DNA of 64,000 bases from Saccharopolyspora rhizosphaerae (GTDB lineage: Bacteria > Actinomycetota > Actinomycetes > Mycobacteriales > Pseudonocardiaceae): assembly GCF_003931915.1 (NCBI RefSeq), contig NZ_RSAA01000001.1, positions 186,001 to 250,000 of the forward strand. The letters run 5' to 3'. Positions 1-10,614 of the stretch are shown piece by piece; positions within the stretch are counted from its first letter, which is position 1, and every line of letters starts with the position of its first letter. The position numbers were made by a program, and so were the translations under genes. The notes below the pieces were generated by a model. That model ran no database searches, was not told where the DNA came from, and was given only the letters and a program-made list of their open reading frames with translations.

Positions 1-420
1 CACTGCGGTGGCACCGGCGCCATGACCGACGCCTTGCGGCGCGTCGCCGAGGGCGAGCAGGACCCGGATTGCCGGGCGTGCGGCGGGATCCTCAAGTCCG
101 CGACGGTGTACTTCGGCCAGGCGCTGGACCCCGACGTGCTGCGCGAGGCCCGGCGCGCGTCGCTGGACTGCGACCTGTTCCTGGCGGCGGGCACCTCGCT
201 GACGGTCCACCCCGCGGCGGCGTTCGTGGAGCTGGCGGCGAAGGCCGGCGCGAAGCTGGTCATCTGCAACGCCGAGCCCACGCCCTACGACGAGATCGCC
301 GACGCGGTCCTGCGCGGCCCCCTGGACGAGGTGCTGCCCGACCTGGCCCGCGCCCCGGTGGTCGAGCTGGGTGAACGGCTGCGGACGTGGGGAGATCCCA
401 GCACCTGGGATCACATGTGA
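1..420 (+). CDS. Sir2-family NAD-dependent protein deacylase, C-terminal part
   Basis: The reading frame is open from base 1, so the gene begins upstream of the window. The visible 139 residues are the C-terminal half of a sirtuin. HCGG and CRAC look like the closing Cys of one zinc pair and the second CxxC of the structural zinc site. VYFGQALDPDV and LAAGTSLTVHPAA match the NAD-binding core (usually FGE and GTSLxVxPA), and ICNAEPTPYD matches the late sirtuin motif. Sirtuins remove acyl groups from lysine using NAD; this one is probably cytosolic. The catalytic His lies outside the window, so activity cannot be judged. The protein ends in DHM just before a roughly 140-base gap. Confidence 0.85.
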   Translation, partial: HCGGTGAMTDALRRVAEGEQDPDCRACGGILKSATVYFGQALDPDVLREARRASLDCDLFLAAGTSLTVHPAAAFVELAAKAGAKLVICNAEPTPYDEIADAVLRGPLDEVLPDLARAPVVELGERLRTWGDPSTWDHM

Positions 421-505
421 CACGTGTGGTTGATGTTGCAAACGATACGTCCGATTCGCGTGGTGCGTCCGGGACGGTGATGTCACACTCCGGCTGATCA
501 TGACT

Positions 506-535
506 CCGTTCGGATTAAAGACCGACTCCGAACGG
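506..535. promoter_or_regulatory. Inverted repeat in the leader of the NlpC/P60 gene
   Basis: CCGTTCGG at 506-513 and CCGAACGG at 528-535 are perfect reverse complements separated by 14 bases. They lie 25-55 bases before the TTG start of the peptidoglycan hydrolase and just ahead of its GGAGG ribosome binding site. The dyad could be an operator or an RNA hairpin. There is no clear intrinsic terminator signature. A riboswitch was considered, but no known consensus was recognised. Confidence 0.4.
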
Positions 536-560
536 GTGCATCCGCTGGAGGTGACGGGCG

Positions 561-1871
561 TTGTCCACTAGTCGAGTCGGGCGCAGGATCGGTGCGCTGG
601 CGCTGCTGAGCGCAGTGGGTCTGGCCTCCACCGGAACCGGCGTGGCGGTCCCGCCGCCTCCGCCCAACCCCAGCGACGCCGAGATCCAGTCGGGTGAGGC
701 CGACGCGGAGCGCACTGCCGGTCGAGCCGGCGAACTCGCCAACCGCCTCGCCGATGCCGAGTCGCGCCTGGTCGGCCTGCAGTCGCAGGTCGAGGTGAAG
801 ATGGAGGACGCGAACAAGGCTCGCGTCGACCTCCAGCGCGCCGAAACCGCCTACGGCCGGGCCCGTCTCGCCGCCGACGCCGCAGCCGCCGAAGCCCGTG
901 CCGCGGCCCAGCAGATCGAGGCGCAGCGCAGCCGGCTCGACCAGTTCGCCGCCAGCAGCTACCGCCAGGGCAGCAGGCTCGGGTCCATCACCGCCTACGT
1001 CGGAGCCCGCAACCCGCAGGAGGTGCTCGAGCGCGCCTCCCTGCTCGACGCCCTCAGCGACTCCCAGCTCGACGTCCTCGACGACCTCGAACGGGCCCGC
1101 ATCGAGAAGGTCAACAAGGACTCGCTGACCCGCGCGGCCCTGCAGGAGGCCGAAGCCAGGCGCCGTGCCGCCGACGAGGCCCGCGCGACCGCCGAAGCGG
1201 CCCAACAGGCGGCGGTCCAGGCCCGGGCGCAGCAAGCGGTCCAGGCCCAGAGCCTGCAAGCCGATCGCGACGCCGTGCAGGCCGAGCTGGACGCCGCGCG
1301 CTCCCGCGTTTCCGGGCTGCAGACCCAGCGCGAGGACTACCAGGAGTGGGTGCAGGACAAGGCCCGCGAGGAGCAGGCCGCGGCGGCGGCTGCCGCGAAG
1401 CCGTCCCAGAACCACAGCGGCGGCAGCGGCCAGTCCTCCGCCTCGTCGTCCGGGGACGTCGAGGCCGTCATCTCGCGGGCGCTGTCGCAGCTGGGCATGC
1501 CCTACGCCTGGGGCGGCGGCAACTCGCGCGGCCCGACGCGCGGCATCCGCGACGGGGGAGTGGCCGACTCCTACGGCGACTACGCCAAGATCGGCTTCGA
1601 CTGCTCCGGGCTGATGATCTACGCCTTCGCCGCCGGGGGTGTCTCGCTGGACCACTACAGCGGCTACCAGGCGCAGTCCGGCAAGCGCGTCCCGCTGTCG
1701 CAGATGCGCCGCGGCGACATGCTCTTCTGGAACGACGGCGGGCGGATCCACCACGTCGCCCTGTACCTGGGCGGCGGGAAGATGGTCGAGGCCCCGTACT
1801 CCGGTTCCCGCGTCCGCGTCACCTCGGTCCGCTACAGCGGCATCGCCCCGTACGCGGTGCGCGTGCTCTGA
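561..1871 (+). CDS. Secreted NlpC/P60 peptidoglycan endopeptidase, RipA-like
   Basis: This 436-residue protein has an Arg-rich N terminus and hydrophobic segment typical of a signal peptide (residues 1-30). A long Ala/Glu/Arg-rich coiled coil follows (about 40-270), then a Ser/Gly linker and a C-terminal NlpC/P60 domain (about 300-436). The catalytic Cys is C348 in FDCSGL, the His is H397 or H398 in IHHVALYLG, and the third polar residue is probably E410 in MVEAP. The Cys-His spacing of 49 equals that of mycobacterial RipA. The family cleaves D-Glu/mDAP bonds in stem peptides during cell separation. A TTG start is chosen because GGAGG (547-551) sits 9 bases upstream and the GTG at 551 is soon stopped. 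It is followed by mobA and the moxR operon, as ripA precedes moxR1 in mycobacteria. Confidence 0.92.
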   Translation: MSTSRVGRRIGALALLSAVGLASTGTGVAVPPPPPNPSDAEIQSGEADAERTAGRAGELANRLADAESRLVGLQSQVEVKMEDANKARVDLQRAETAYGRARLAADAAAAEARAAAQQIEAQRSRLDQFAASSYRQGSRLGSITAYVGARNPQEVLERASLLDALSDSQLDVLDDLERARIEKVNKDSLTRAALQEAEARRRAADEARATAEAAQQAAVQARAQQAVQAQSLQADRDAVQAELDAARSRVSGLQTQREDYQEWVQDKAREEQAAAAAAAKPSQNHSGGSGQSSASSSGDVEAVISRALSQLGMPYAWGGGNSRGPTRGIRDGGVADSYGDYAKIGFDCSGLMIYAFAAGGVSLDHYSGYQAQSGKRVPLSQMRRGDMLFWNDGGRIHHVALYLGGGKMVEAPYSGSRVRVTSVRYSGIAPYAVRVL

Positions 1872-1916
1872 CCGCCTGGCGGGGGCGCGAGCCGCACGGC
1901 CTGGGAGCATGGGTGC

Positions 1917-2489
1917 GTGGCGGATTTCGCGGCGGTGGTGCTGGCCGGCGGTCGAGCGCGTCGGCTCGGTGGCGTGGACAAGGTGATGCTGCCGGTGCAA
2001 GGCCGCACCCTGCTGGACCGCACGCTCGACGCCGTGCCCGACGCCGATCCCGTGGTGGTCGTCGGCCCGCAGCGACCCACCACCTCGGCGGTGCGCTGGA
2101 CCACCGAGGACCCGGCTGGGGGAGGGCCGCTCGCAGCCGTGGAGGCGGGGCTCCGCCTGGTCGAGGGCGATGACGGCGTGGTGGCGGTCCTCGCCGCCGA
2201 CCACCCGCACCTGACCGCCGGCACGCTCGACCGGCTTCGCGAAGTCCTGTCGAGCGACCCGCGGGCCAGGGGAGCGGTGCTGGCGGAGCCCGGCGACCGC
2301 GCGCAGTGGCTGGTCGGCGTCTGGCGCCTGGCGGCGCTGCGGAGGGCGATGCCCGAGGCGGTCGAGAACCGCCCGGTGCGGGACCTCTTCGCGCCGTTGG
2401 AGCCGCACCACGTCCCGGCCACCACAGCTGAGGTGTCCGACGTGGACACCCCGGCGGACCTCAGCCGAGCCCGGACCCGAAGCCCCTGA
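1917..2489 (+). CDS. mobA: Molybdenum cofactor guanylyltransferase, MobA family
   Basis: The 190-residue protein begins with the nucleotidyltransferase motif VVLAGGRARRLGGVDK (residues 7-22), which binds the nucleotide phosphates in MobA and related enzymes. GGGPLAAVEAGL and the metal-site region LAADHPHL follow, where MobA usually has DxP. The family attaches GMP to molybdopterin to form the guanine dinucleotide cofactor. The start is GTG. The gene lies 45 bases after the hydrolase and about 260 bases before moxR, and no other cofactor gene is nearby. Other MobA-like NTP transferases, such as MocA or CofC types, cannot be excluded. Confidence 0.75.
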   Translation: MADFAAVVLAGGRARRLGGVDKVMLPVQGRTLLDRTLDAVPDADPVVVVGPQRPTTSAVRWTTEDPAGGGPLAAVEAGLRLVEGDDGVVAVLAADHPHLTAGTLDRLREVLSSDPRARGAVLAEPGDRAQWLVGVWRLAALRRAMPEAVENRPVRDLFAPLEPHHVPATTAEVSDVDTPADLSRARTRSP

Positions 2490-2544
2490 GGCGCCGCGGC
2501 GCTCTCGGGTGGGGGAGCGGCACGACTCCCAGGCTCAACAACGT

Positions 2545-2584
2545 CTATCGTTTCAGTGTCGACTGAAATCAACGCTCCACGTGG
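2545..2584. repeat. Dyad repeat, copy A
   Basis: TTTCAGT (2551-2557) and ACTGAAA (2562-2568) form a perfect 7-base inverted repeat with a GTCG centre, followed by ATCAACGCTCCAC. A closely similar block occurs at 15062-15101, with about 30 of 40 positions the same and the flanks matched as well as the dyad. Copy A lies in the 261-base gap between mobA and moxR, about 165-205 bases before the moxR start. The rest of that gap shows no gene. It could be a shared operator or a small dispersed intergenic repeat. Confidence 0.5.
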
Positions 2585-2750
2585 CCGCGAGAGCCCGGCT
2601 CGGACGGAGGAGGGCCTTCGCTTCACAGCGGTCATACCGGCCATGAGGTTGGGTGGGGGTTCGATGCGCCCCCTCGTGCACCAGGGGTGAGGGGCGTGCC
2701 AGGATCTTGATCGGCCCGCAACGGCCGCATCGACGAGGAGGCTGGGAGAA

Positions 2751-3878
<1,128 letters not shown>

Positions 3879-3892
3879 GGGGAGGGGCAGAC

Positions 3893-4846
3893 GTGGCGGT
3901 ACCCGGGCACTCCGGCGGCGACCGCCCGGCCTGGGCGCCGCCGGCGCTGGACACCGGGCGCATGGAGGTCGCGCTGCGCGCCCTGGAACTGAGCGTGCGG
4001 GGCAGGCTCGACGGGCTGCTGCAGGGCAACCACCTCGGCCTGGTGCCCGGACCGGGCAGCGAGCCGGGCGAAGCGCGCAGCTACCAGCCCGGGGACGACG
4101 TGCGGCGGATGGACTGGGCGGTCACCGCCCGCACGGCCGAGCCGCACATCCGGCAGACCATCGCCGACCGCGAGCTGGAGACGTGGGTGGGCGTGGACCT
4201 CTCGGCCAGCCTCGACTTCGGCACGGCGGCCTGCGACAAGCGCGAGCTGGCGGTCGCCGCGCTGGCCGCGGTCATGTTCCTGACCAGCGGCGGCGGCAAC
4301 CGCATCGGTGCCGTGGTGGACAACGGCACCGGGCAGCACCGGTTGCCCGCTCGCGGCGGCGCGGCCCACGCGCGGGCGCTGCTGAAGAAGGTCGCCGAAA
4401 CCCCGCGCGCCCCGGAAGGCACGCGCGGCGACCTGGCCTCGCTGCTGGAGTCGTTGCGGCGTCCGCCGCGTCGGCGCGGGCTGGCCGTGGTGATCTCCGA
4501 CTTCCTCGGCCCGACCGACTGGCAGCGGGCGCTGCGCGGTCTCGGTGCCCGGCACTCGCTGCTGGCCATCGAGGTGATCGACCCGCGCGACGTGGAGCTG
4601 CCCGACGTGGGCACCGTGCTGCTGTCCGACCCGGAGTCGGGCAAGCGGCGCGAGGTGCACACGACTCCGGTGCTGCGCAAGGAGTTCGCCGCTGCGGCGG
4701 CCGCGCACCGGGAGGACGTCGCCGCAGTGCTGCGGCGGGCCGGGTGCGCTCACTTGGTGTTGCGAACAGATTCCGACTGGATCGCCGACGTGGTGCGGTT
4801 CGTGATGGCGCGCAAGCGCGGCTGGTCCGGCGGAGGAGCGGGGTGA
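3893..4846 (+). CDS. DUF58 domain protein, MoxR operon
   Basis: This 317-residue DUF58 protein carries the family signature around RSYQPGDDVRRMDW (near residues 62-75) and a degenerate von Willebrand A-like fold (VGVDLSASLDFG, VVISDFLGP). The family is encoded next to MoxR ATPases and is thought to be a partner or adaptor; its biochemical role is not established. GTG at 3893 is preferred because GGGGAGGGG lies 6 bases upstream. A GTG at 3875 overlaps the moxR stop and would add six residues. The stop overlaps the ATG of the VWA gene, which suggests translational coupling. Confidence 0.9.
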   Translation: MAVPGHSGGDRPAWAPPALDTGRMEVALRALELSVRGRLDGLLQGNHLGLVPGPGSEPGEARSYQPGDDVRRMDWAVTARTAEPHIRQTIADRELETWVGVDLSASLDFGTAACDKRELAVAALAAVMFLTSGGGNRIGAVVDNGTGQHRLPARGGAAHARALLKKVAETPRAPEGTRGDLASLLESLRRPPRRRGLAVVISDFLGPTDWQRALRGLGARHSLLAIEVIDPRDVELPDVGTVLLSDPESGKRREVHTTPVLRKEFAAAAAAHREDVAAVLRRAGCAHLVLRTDSDWIADVVRFVMARKRGWSGGGAG

Positions 4847-5829
4847 TGTTGAGTCTGACCGGGTTCACCGCGCCGTGGTGGTTCCTGCTGCTGTTCGTGG
4901 TCGCCGGGCTGGTGGTCGGCTACGTCTGGGCGATGCGCCGCAGGCAGCGGGACGCGTTGAAGTTCTCGAACCTGGCGGTGCTGGACCGGGTCGCCACCGG
5001 CTCGCAGGGGTGGTGGAAGCACGTCCCACCGGCGCTGCTGGGTGTGGCGTTGATCTTCCTGACCGTGGCGCTGGCGGGCCCGACCGCCGAGCAGCGGATC
5101 CCGCGCAACCGGGCGACCGTGATGCTCACGATCGACGTGTCGCTGTCGATGAAGGCCACCGACGTGGAGCCGAACCGGTTGGAGGCGGCCAAGGTCGCGG
5201 CCAAGGAGTTCGCCGACAAGCTGACCCCGGGCATCAACCTCGGGCTGGTCTCCTTCGCCGGGACGGCGACGGTGCTGGTCATGCCGACCACAGACCGCTC
5301 GAGCGTCAAGCAGGCCATCGACACCCTCAAGCTGGCCGAGGCCACCGCCACCGGGGACGGCATCAACGCGTCGATGCAGGCGATCGACTCGTTCGGGAAG
5401 ATGGTCGGCGGTCCGGCGGGTGCTCCGCCGGCGCGGATCGTGCTCATGGCCGACGGCGGTCAGACGATCCCGCGGGAGATGGACGCGCCACGCGGCGCCT
5501 ACACCAAGGCCGGTGAGGCGAAGAAGGCCAACATCCCGATCTCGACCATCTCCTTCGGCACCAAGCACGGCTCGATCGAGATCGAGGGCGAGCAGGAGTG
5601 GGTCGAGGTCGACGACGAGGCGATGCAGGAGATCGCCCGCCTGTCGGGCGGGGAGTTCCACAAGGCCGCCAGCGCCGAGCAGCTGCGCGAGGTCTACGAG
5701 ACGCTCGGTGAGCAGATCGGCTACGAGACCAAGCACACAGACGCCAGCAAGCCGTGGCTCGTGCTGGGTACGCTCTGCGCGATCATCGCGGCCGGGATCT
5801 CGTTGTTCGCCGGTCGCAGACTGCCCTGA
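4846..5829 (+). CDS. Membrane-anchored VWA domain protein, BatA-like
   Basis: This 327-residue protein has two N-terminal transmembrane segments (about 11-29 and 62-78), a von Willebrand A domain (about 90-290) and a C-terminal transmembrane helix (about 303-322). The metal-ion-dependent adhesion site DVSLS is intact (D97, S99, S101), with a later Thr in TATGDGI. The ATG overlaps the DUF58 stop as TGATG. BatA-like proteins are partners of MoxR ATPases in the cell envelope and are linked to stress tolerance; the substrate is unknown. It is the third gene of the operon and corresponds in position to Rv1481 of mycobacteria. Confidence 0.9.
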   Translation: MLSLTGFTAPWWFLLLFVVAGLVVGYVWAMRRRQRDALKFSNLAVLDRVATGSQGWWKHVPPALLGVALIFLTVALAGPTAEQRIPRNRATVMLTIDVSLSMKATDVEPNRLEAAKVAAKEFADKLTPGINLGLVSFAGTATVLVMPTTDRSSVKQAIDTLKLAEATATGDGINASMQAIDSFGKMVGGPAGAPPARIVLMADGGQTIPREMDAPRGAYTKAGEAKKANIPISTISFGTKHGSIEIEGEQEWVEVDDEAMQEIARLSGGEFHKAASAEQLREVYETLGEQIGYETKHTDASKPWLVLGTLCAIIAAGISLFAGRRLP

Positions 5830-5852
5830 CCGACGACGGGAGCTTCGTCGCT

Positions 5853-6443
5853 GTGAACACGGCAGCGCGTTTCGCGTGGGAGTTCGTCAAGTCGCCGACC
5901 ACGACGGCCGCCGTGGGCCCGAGTTCGCGGGCGCTGGCCGAGCAGATGGTGGCCCCGATCCCGCTGACCGGTGATCCGCTCGTGCTGGAGCTGGGCCCGG
6001 GCACGGGCGCCTTCACCGAAGTCGTCCAGGAACGCCTGGGCGGGCGGGGCAAGCACCTGGCCGTGGAGCTCAACGCCGGCTGGGCCGCGGAGCTCGGACG
6101 CCGGTTCCCGGGCGTGGAGTCGGTGTGCGACAGCGCCCGGCGGGTGCCGGAACTGCTGGCCGAGCGCGGTCTGGGCGAGGTCGACGTGGTGGTCAGCGGG
6201 TTGCCGTGGGCCGCTCACGCCCCGGTCGGCGGGGTGAGCCTGGTGGAGCTGTTGGCCGGGGTGTTGGCTCCGGACGCGGCGATGACGCAGTTCGCCTACA
6301 CCTGGACCCGGTGGGCGCCGCCGGCGCGCAGGCTGCACGCCGACCTGGAGGCGAAGTTCGAGGAGGTCGTGGTGAGCCGCGCGGTGTGGCGCAACCTGCC
6401 CCCCGCGGTGGTCCACCTGGCTCGCAGGCCGCGCTCGCTGTAG
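5853..6443 (+). CDS. SAM-dependent methyltransferase, phospholipid N-methyltransferase-like
   Basis: The 196-residue class I methyltransferase shows motif I LELGPGTGAFT (about residues 47-57) and an acidic strand end AVELN. SGLPWAAH stands where rRNA adenine and phosphatidylethanolamine N-methyltransferases have NLPY or GLPW. The resemblance is to PmtA-type phospholipid methyltransferases and to KsgA folds, so the substrate is uncertain. The GTG start at 5853 follows GGGAG and avoids overlap with the VWA gene; an upstream ATG at 5754 would overlap it by 76 bases. It lies 23 bases after the VWA gene and could be cotranscribed. Confidence 0.75.
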   Translation: MNTAARFAWEFVKSPTTTAAVGPSSRALAEQMVAPIPLTGDPLVLELGPGTGAFTEVVQERLGGRGKHLAVELNAGWAAELGRRFPGVESVCDSARRVPELLAERGLGEVDVVVSGLPWAAHAPVGGVSLVELLAGVLAPDAAMTQFAYTWTRWAPPARRLHADLEAKFEEVVVSRAVWRNLPPAVVHLARRPRSL

Positions 6444-6478
6444 CCGCACGCCGCCGGTGGCGGTGCTAGGTTCGTGGG

Positions 6479-7201
6479 ATGCCTGATGATGCGGTGGTGT
6501 CTGGGCTGGATGAGTTACCGCTGCTGGTGGAGCTGGGCACGGCGCTGCTGTTCTCCAGCCTCATCGGGCTCGAGCGGGAGATCCGGGCCAAGAGCGCGGG
6601 ACTGCGCACGCACGCGCTGGTCGGCGTGGGCGCGGCGCTGTTCATGCTGGTGTCCAAGTACGCCTTCGGCGACCTGCTGCCGTGGGAGCGGGTGTCGCTG
6701 GACCCGTCGCGCGTGGCGGCCCAGATCGTCTCCGGCATCGGCTTCATCGGCGGCGGCCTGATCTTCGTGCGCCGCGATGCTGTGCGCGGCCTGACCACGG
6801 CGGCCTCGGTGTGGCTGGTCGCGGCGGTGGGGATGGCCTGCGGCGGGGGACTGGTGGTGCTGGCCGCGGCGACGACCGCCGTGCACTTCCTGGTGGCGAT
6901 CGGGTTCCCGTACCTGCTGCGGGTGGGGCGTCCGGCGCTGCGGGAGCCGCAGGTCGTGCGGGTGGGCTACCTGGACGGCTACGGGGTCCTGCGCAGCGTG
7001 CTGACGATGTGCACCAGCCGCGGGTGGGCGCTGCTGGACCTGCAGGTGGAGCGAGAGGACTCTGACGAGGAGCAGCGCACTGCGGTGGTGGCGCTGCGGT
7101 TGCGCGGCAAAGTTCGAGTGGCGTCGCTGGTCGAGGAGATCAGCGCGCTACCAGGAGTGCTGCACGCCGCGGCCGGCGAATCGGCCGAGGCGGGGTTCTG
7201 A
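6479..7201 (+). CDS. MgtC/SapB-family membrane protein
   Basis: This 240-residue protein has an N-terminal MgtC domain with several hydrophobic segments (about 13-35, 45-60, 75-95, 105-130) and the family motifs LIGLEREIRAKSAGLRTHALVG and GIGFIGGGLIF. A soluble C-terminal domain of about 90 residues, ACT-like in other members, follows. MgtC proteins help cells grow at low magnesium and affect membrane ATPase activity; the exact role varies. The gene stands alone between the methyltransferase and a convergent thioredoxin gene. The ATG start at 6479 is well placed. Confidence 0.85.
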   Translation: MPDDAVVSGLDELPLLVELGTALLFSSLIGLEREIRAKSAGLRTHALVGVGAALFMLVSKYAFGDLLPWERVSLDPSRVAAQIVSGIGFIGGGLIFVRRDAVRGLTTAASVWLVAAVGMACGGGLVVLAAATTAVHFLVAIGFPYLLRVGRPALREPQVVRVGYLDGYGVLRSVLTMCTSRGWALLDLQVEREDSDEEQRTAVVALRLRGKVRVASLVEEISALPGVLHAAAGESAEAGF

Positions 7202-7240
7202 GGTGGTGCCGGGCCCGTTCCGGGACCCGGCACCGGCGGA

Positions 7241-7600
7241 TCACTGCTGCTGTTCCGCGTCCTTCTTGATCTGCTCCATGTCGAGTTCGCGGGCCTGGCC
7301 CACGAGGTCCTCGAAGACGTTCTCGGGCAGGGCGCCGGGCTGCTGGAAGACCAGGACCTTGTCGCGGATGATCGCCAGCGTCGGGATCGACTGGACGTCG
7401 AAGGCGGCGGCGAGCTCGGGCTGGTCCTCGGTGTCGACCTTGGCGAAGACGATGTCGTCGTGGGTCTCCGAACCCTTCTCGAAGACTGGGGCGAATTGCT
7501 TGCACGGGCCGCACCAGGAAGCCCAGAAGTCGATGATGACGAACTTGTCGTCGCCGACGACCTCGTCGAAGTTGTCCTTGGTCAGTTCGACCGTGGCCAT
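7241..7600 (-). CDS. trxA: Thioredoxin
   Basis: This 119-residue thioredoxin fold has the active site WCGPC (C30 and C33), preceded by IIDFWAS and followed by the cis-Pro region SIPTL. The C-terminal tail EQIKKDAEQQQ is longer than in the classical 105-residue protein. It would reduce cytosolic protein disulfides using thioredoxin reductase, which is not in the window. The start is ATG at 7600 with AGAGGA upstream. It is transcribed toward mgtC and divergently from fabG1. Confidence 0.92.
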   Translation of the reverse strand: MATVELTKDNFDEVVGDDKFVIIDFWASWCGPCKQFAPVFEKGSETHDDIVFAKVDTEDQPELAAAFDVQSIPTLAIIRDKVLVFQQPGALPENVFEDLVGQARELDMEQIKKDAEQQQ

Positions 7601-7682
7601 TGGAATTCCTCTTCCCGTGGTGGGGCAGTACTCGGGCAACGCCGGCGACGGGACCGCGCATTCCCCCGCGTTCGTGTCTTGT

Positions 7683-7718
7683 GCACCACGCTCGTGGTGA
7701 TCACCGCGAGCGTGGTGC
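7683..7718. promoter_or_regulatory. Nested dyad between trxA and fabG1
   Basis: GCACCACGCTCG (7683-7694) and CGAGCGTGGTGC (7707-7718) are perfect inverted arms around a spacer that itself holds the palindrome GGTGATCACC (7696-7705). The element lies in the 289-base gap between divergent trxA and fabG1, about 170 bases before fabG1. It may be an operator for either gene. The same gap has a -10-like GATAATGT at 7839-7846, about 45 bases before the fabG1 start; no convincing -35 was seen. Confidence 0.45.
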
Positions 7719-7835
7719 GCCACCGTACTGGTCCTGGTGGCCGTCTGTCGTGCACGGGGTTGTCGCGTGTGTAGGCACGCCACCAGATCGGGGGCCTTTT
7801 TATGTGCGGTGTCGATGAGCGGTGGCGCTCGCTGA

Positions 7836-8594
<759 letters not shown>

Positions 8595-8685
8595 CGACCT
8601 CGATCGGCTTCCGGCGCTTTCGCGGGTGCCGGCTGCGGCGGGTGCGGGGCACCGGCGGCAGGTGAATACTCGGAAGGACTTTCTC

Positions 8686-9453
8686 GTGAGCGGATTGCTC
8701 GAAGGCAAGCGAATCTTGATCACCGGCGTGATCACCGACGCGTCGATCGCGTTCCACGCCGCGCGGGTGGCCCAGGAGCAGGGCGCCGAGGTGGTGCTGA
8801 CCGGTTTCGGCCGGTTGAGCCTGGTGGAGCGGATCGCCAACCGGCTGCCCAAGCCGGCTCCGGTGCTCGAGCTGGACGTCACCAACACCGAGCACCTGGA
8901 GACCCTGCCGGAGCGGGTGCGCCAGCACGCCGGCGGCCTGGACGGGGTGCTGCACTCGATCGGCTACGCGCCGCCGTCGTGCTTGGGCGAGCCGTTCCTG
9001 GACGCGCCGTGGGAGGACGTCTCCCAGGGCTTGGAGGTCTCGGCGTACTCGTTGAAGTCGTTGAGCGCCGCGACGCTGCCGCTGCTGAGCGAGGGCTCGT
9101 CGATCGTGGGCATGGACTTCGACGCGCGCGTGGCGTGGCCGGCCTACAACTGGATGGGCGTGGCCAAGGCGGCGTTGGAGTCGACGTCGCGGTACCTGGC
9201 GCGGGAGCTGGGGCCCAAGGGCGTGCGGGTGAACCTGGTGTCGGCCGGCCCGGTGCGCACGATGGCGGCCAAGTCGATCCCGGGCTTCTCAGAGCTGGAA
9301 GCGGGCTGGGGCGACCGGGCTCCGCTGGGCTGGGACGTCAACGACCCGACCCCGGTGGCCAAGTCGATCTGCGCGGTGCTGTCGGACTGGCTGCCCGCCA
9401 CCACCGGTTCGATGATCATGGTCGACGGCGGGGTGCATGCCCTCGGCATCTGA
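8686..9453 (+). CDS. inhA: Enoyl-ACP reductase (NADH), InhA type
   Basis: This 255-residue enoyl-ACP reductase has the InhA-like start [19 protein letters not shown] and the catalytic pair Y154 and K161 in YNWMGVAK. F145 in GMDFD corresponds to the substrate-gating Phe of M. tuberculosis InhA. The enzyme performs the last reduction of the FAS-II elongation cycle and is the target of isoniazid-NAD in mycobacteria. Because this lineage need not make mycolates, the acyl substrate length is not predictable. The GTG start at 8686 has GGAAGG about 8 bases upstream; longer open frames upstream overlap fabG1 and are not credible. Confidence 0.94.
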   Translation: MSGLLEGKRILITGVITDASIAFHAARVAQEQGAEVVLTGFGRLSLVERIANRLPKPAPVLELDVTNTEHLETLPERVRQHAGGLDGVLHSIGYAPPSCLGEPFLDAPWEDVSQGLEVSAYSLKSLSAATLPLLSEGSSIVGMDFDARVAWPAYNWMGVAKAALESTSRYLARELGPKGVRVNLVSAGPVRTMAAKSIPGFSELEAGWGDRAPLGWDVNDPTPVAKSICAVLSDWLPATTGSMIMVDGGVHALGI

Positions 9454-9467
9454 GCTGCTACCACGAG

Positions 9468-9503
9468 CGGGGTGCGGTGTTCCTGGAGGAACACCGCACC
9501 CCG
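9468..9503 (+). terminator. Hairpin terminator after inhA
   Basis: A perfect 16-base stem (9468-9483 with 9488-9503) closes a TGGA loop 15 bases after the inhA stop. The downstream tract is only TTGCTG, so it is a GC-rich hairpin without a strong U-run, as is common in actinobacteria. It separates fabG1-inhA from hemH. Confidence 0.7.
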
Positions 9504-9581
9504 TTGCTGTGGGCATCTCGTGGTTCACATCGGGTGTGCCCCGGTTGCGCGCCGGTGGCCGGGCGGCGCGATGATGTGCCG

Positions 9582-10604
9582 GTGAGCTTTGACGCGTTGC
9601 TGTTCTTGTCGTTCGGCGGGCCGGAGGGTCCGGAGGAAGTGCGGCCGTTCCTGGAGAACGTGACCCGGGGCAGGGGAGTGCCGCCGGAGCGCCTCGACGA
9701 GGTGGCCCAGCACTACCTGCACTTCGGCGGTGTCTCGCCGATCAACCGGTTGAACAAGGACGTCATGGCCGCGTTGCGGTCCGAACTGGACGCTCAGGGC
9801 CGGGAGCTGCCGGTGTACTTCGGCAACCGGAACTGGCACCCCATGGTGGAGGACACCGTCGCGCAGATGGCCGATGACGGCGTGCGGCGGGCGCTGGTGT
9901 TCGCCACCTCGGCGTGGGGTGGCTACTCGGGCTGCAAGCAGTACCACGAGGACATCGCGCGTGCCCGCGAGTCGGTCGGGGGCAGGGCGCCGGACCTGGT
10001 GAAGCTGCGGCAGTTCTTCGACCACCCGTTGTTCGTCGCGGCCAACGCCGATGCCGTGCGCGCGGCCTACGCCGAGCTGGGGGAGCGGGCCGACCAGGCG
10101 CGGCTGGTGTTCACCGCGCACTCCATCCCGTTGAGCGCCGACGAGCGGCCGGGGGCCGACGGGCGTCCGCGGTGGTACTCGCGGCAGGTCGCCGAGGCGG
10201 CTCGGCTGGTGGCCGAGGAGGCGGGGGTGCAGACCTACGACGTGGTGTGGCAGTCGCGGTCGGGGCCGCCGCAGGTGCCGTGGTTGGAGCCCGACATCTG
10301 CGACCACCTCGAGGACCTGCACGCCAAGGGCGTGGGTTCGGTGGTGGTCAGTCCGATCGGGTTCGTCTCCGACCACCTGGAGGTGGTCTGGGACCTGGAC
10401 AACGAGGCCGAGGAGACCGCCCGGGAGCGGGGGATGGGCTTCGCCCGGGCCGCCACGGCGGGCACCGACCCGCGGTTCGCGAAGATGATCGTGGAGCTCA
10501 TCGCCGAGCACACCGATGACGCGCCGATGTGCAAGCTCTCGCAGCTGCGGGCGGCGGGCTCGACGACCAACGGGGCGCTGTGCGCTCCCGGCGGCTGCTG
10601 CTGA
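9582..10604 (+). CDS. hemH: Ferrochelatase with C-terminal cysteine cluster
   Basis: This 340-residue ferrochelatase begins [19 protein letters not shown], which matches the mycobacterial start and supports GTG at 9582. The active-site His lies in FTAHSIP, with the Glu region in the later part. Cys in SGCKQYHED plus the C-terminal Cys residues ([15 protein letters not shown]) fit the [2Fe-2S] ligands of actinobacterial enzymes. These insert iron into coproporphyrin III or protoporphyrin IX at the last steps of haem synthesis. It follows inhA as in mycobacteria but is separated by a terminator, so it probably has its own promoter. Confidence 0.94.
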   Translation: MSFDALLFLSFGGPEGPEEVRPFLENVTRGRGVPPERLDEVAQHYLHFGGVSPINRLNKDVMAALRSELDAQGRELPVYFGNRNWHPMVEDTVAQMADDGVRRALVFATSAWGGYSGCKQYHEDIARARESVGGRAPDLVKLRQFFDHPLFVAANADAVRAAYAELGERADQARLVFTAHSIPLSADERPGADGRPRWYSRQVAEAARLVAEEAGVQTYDVVWQSRSGPPQVPWLEPDICDHLEDLHAKGVGSVVVSPIGFVSDHLEVVWDLDNEAEETARERGMGFARAATAGTDPRFAKMIVELIAEHTDDAPMCKLSQLRAAGSTTNGALCAPGGCC

Positions 10605-10614
10605 ATCGCACCCG

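Noticed and set aside
421-560. Cyclic di-AMP riboswitch before the peptidoglycan hydrolase
   Set aside because: Such riboswitches precede wall hydrolase genes in some actinobacteria, but the gap is too short and lacks the conserved core. Only a simple dyad is present.
498-2411. Very long open frame on the minus strand opposite the NlpC/P60 and mobA genes
   Set aside because: It is antisense to two clear genes, has no recognisable domain and results from the strong third-position GC bias.
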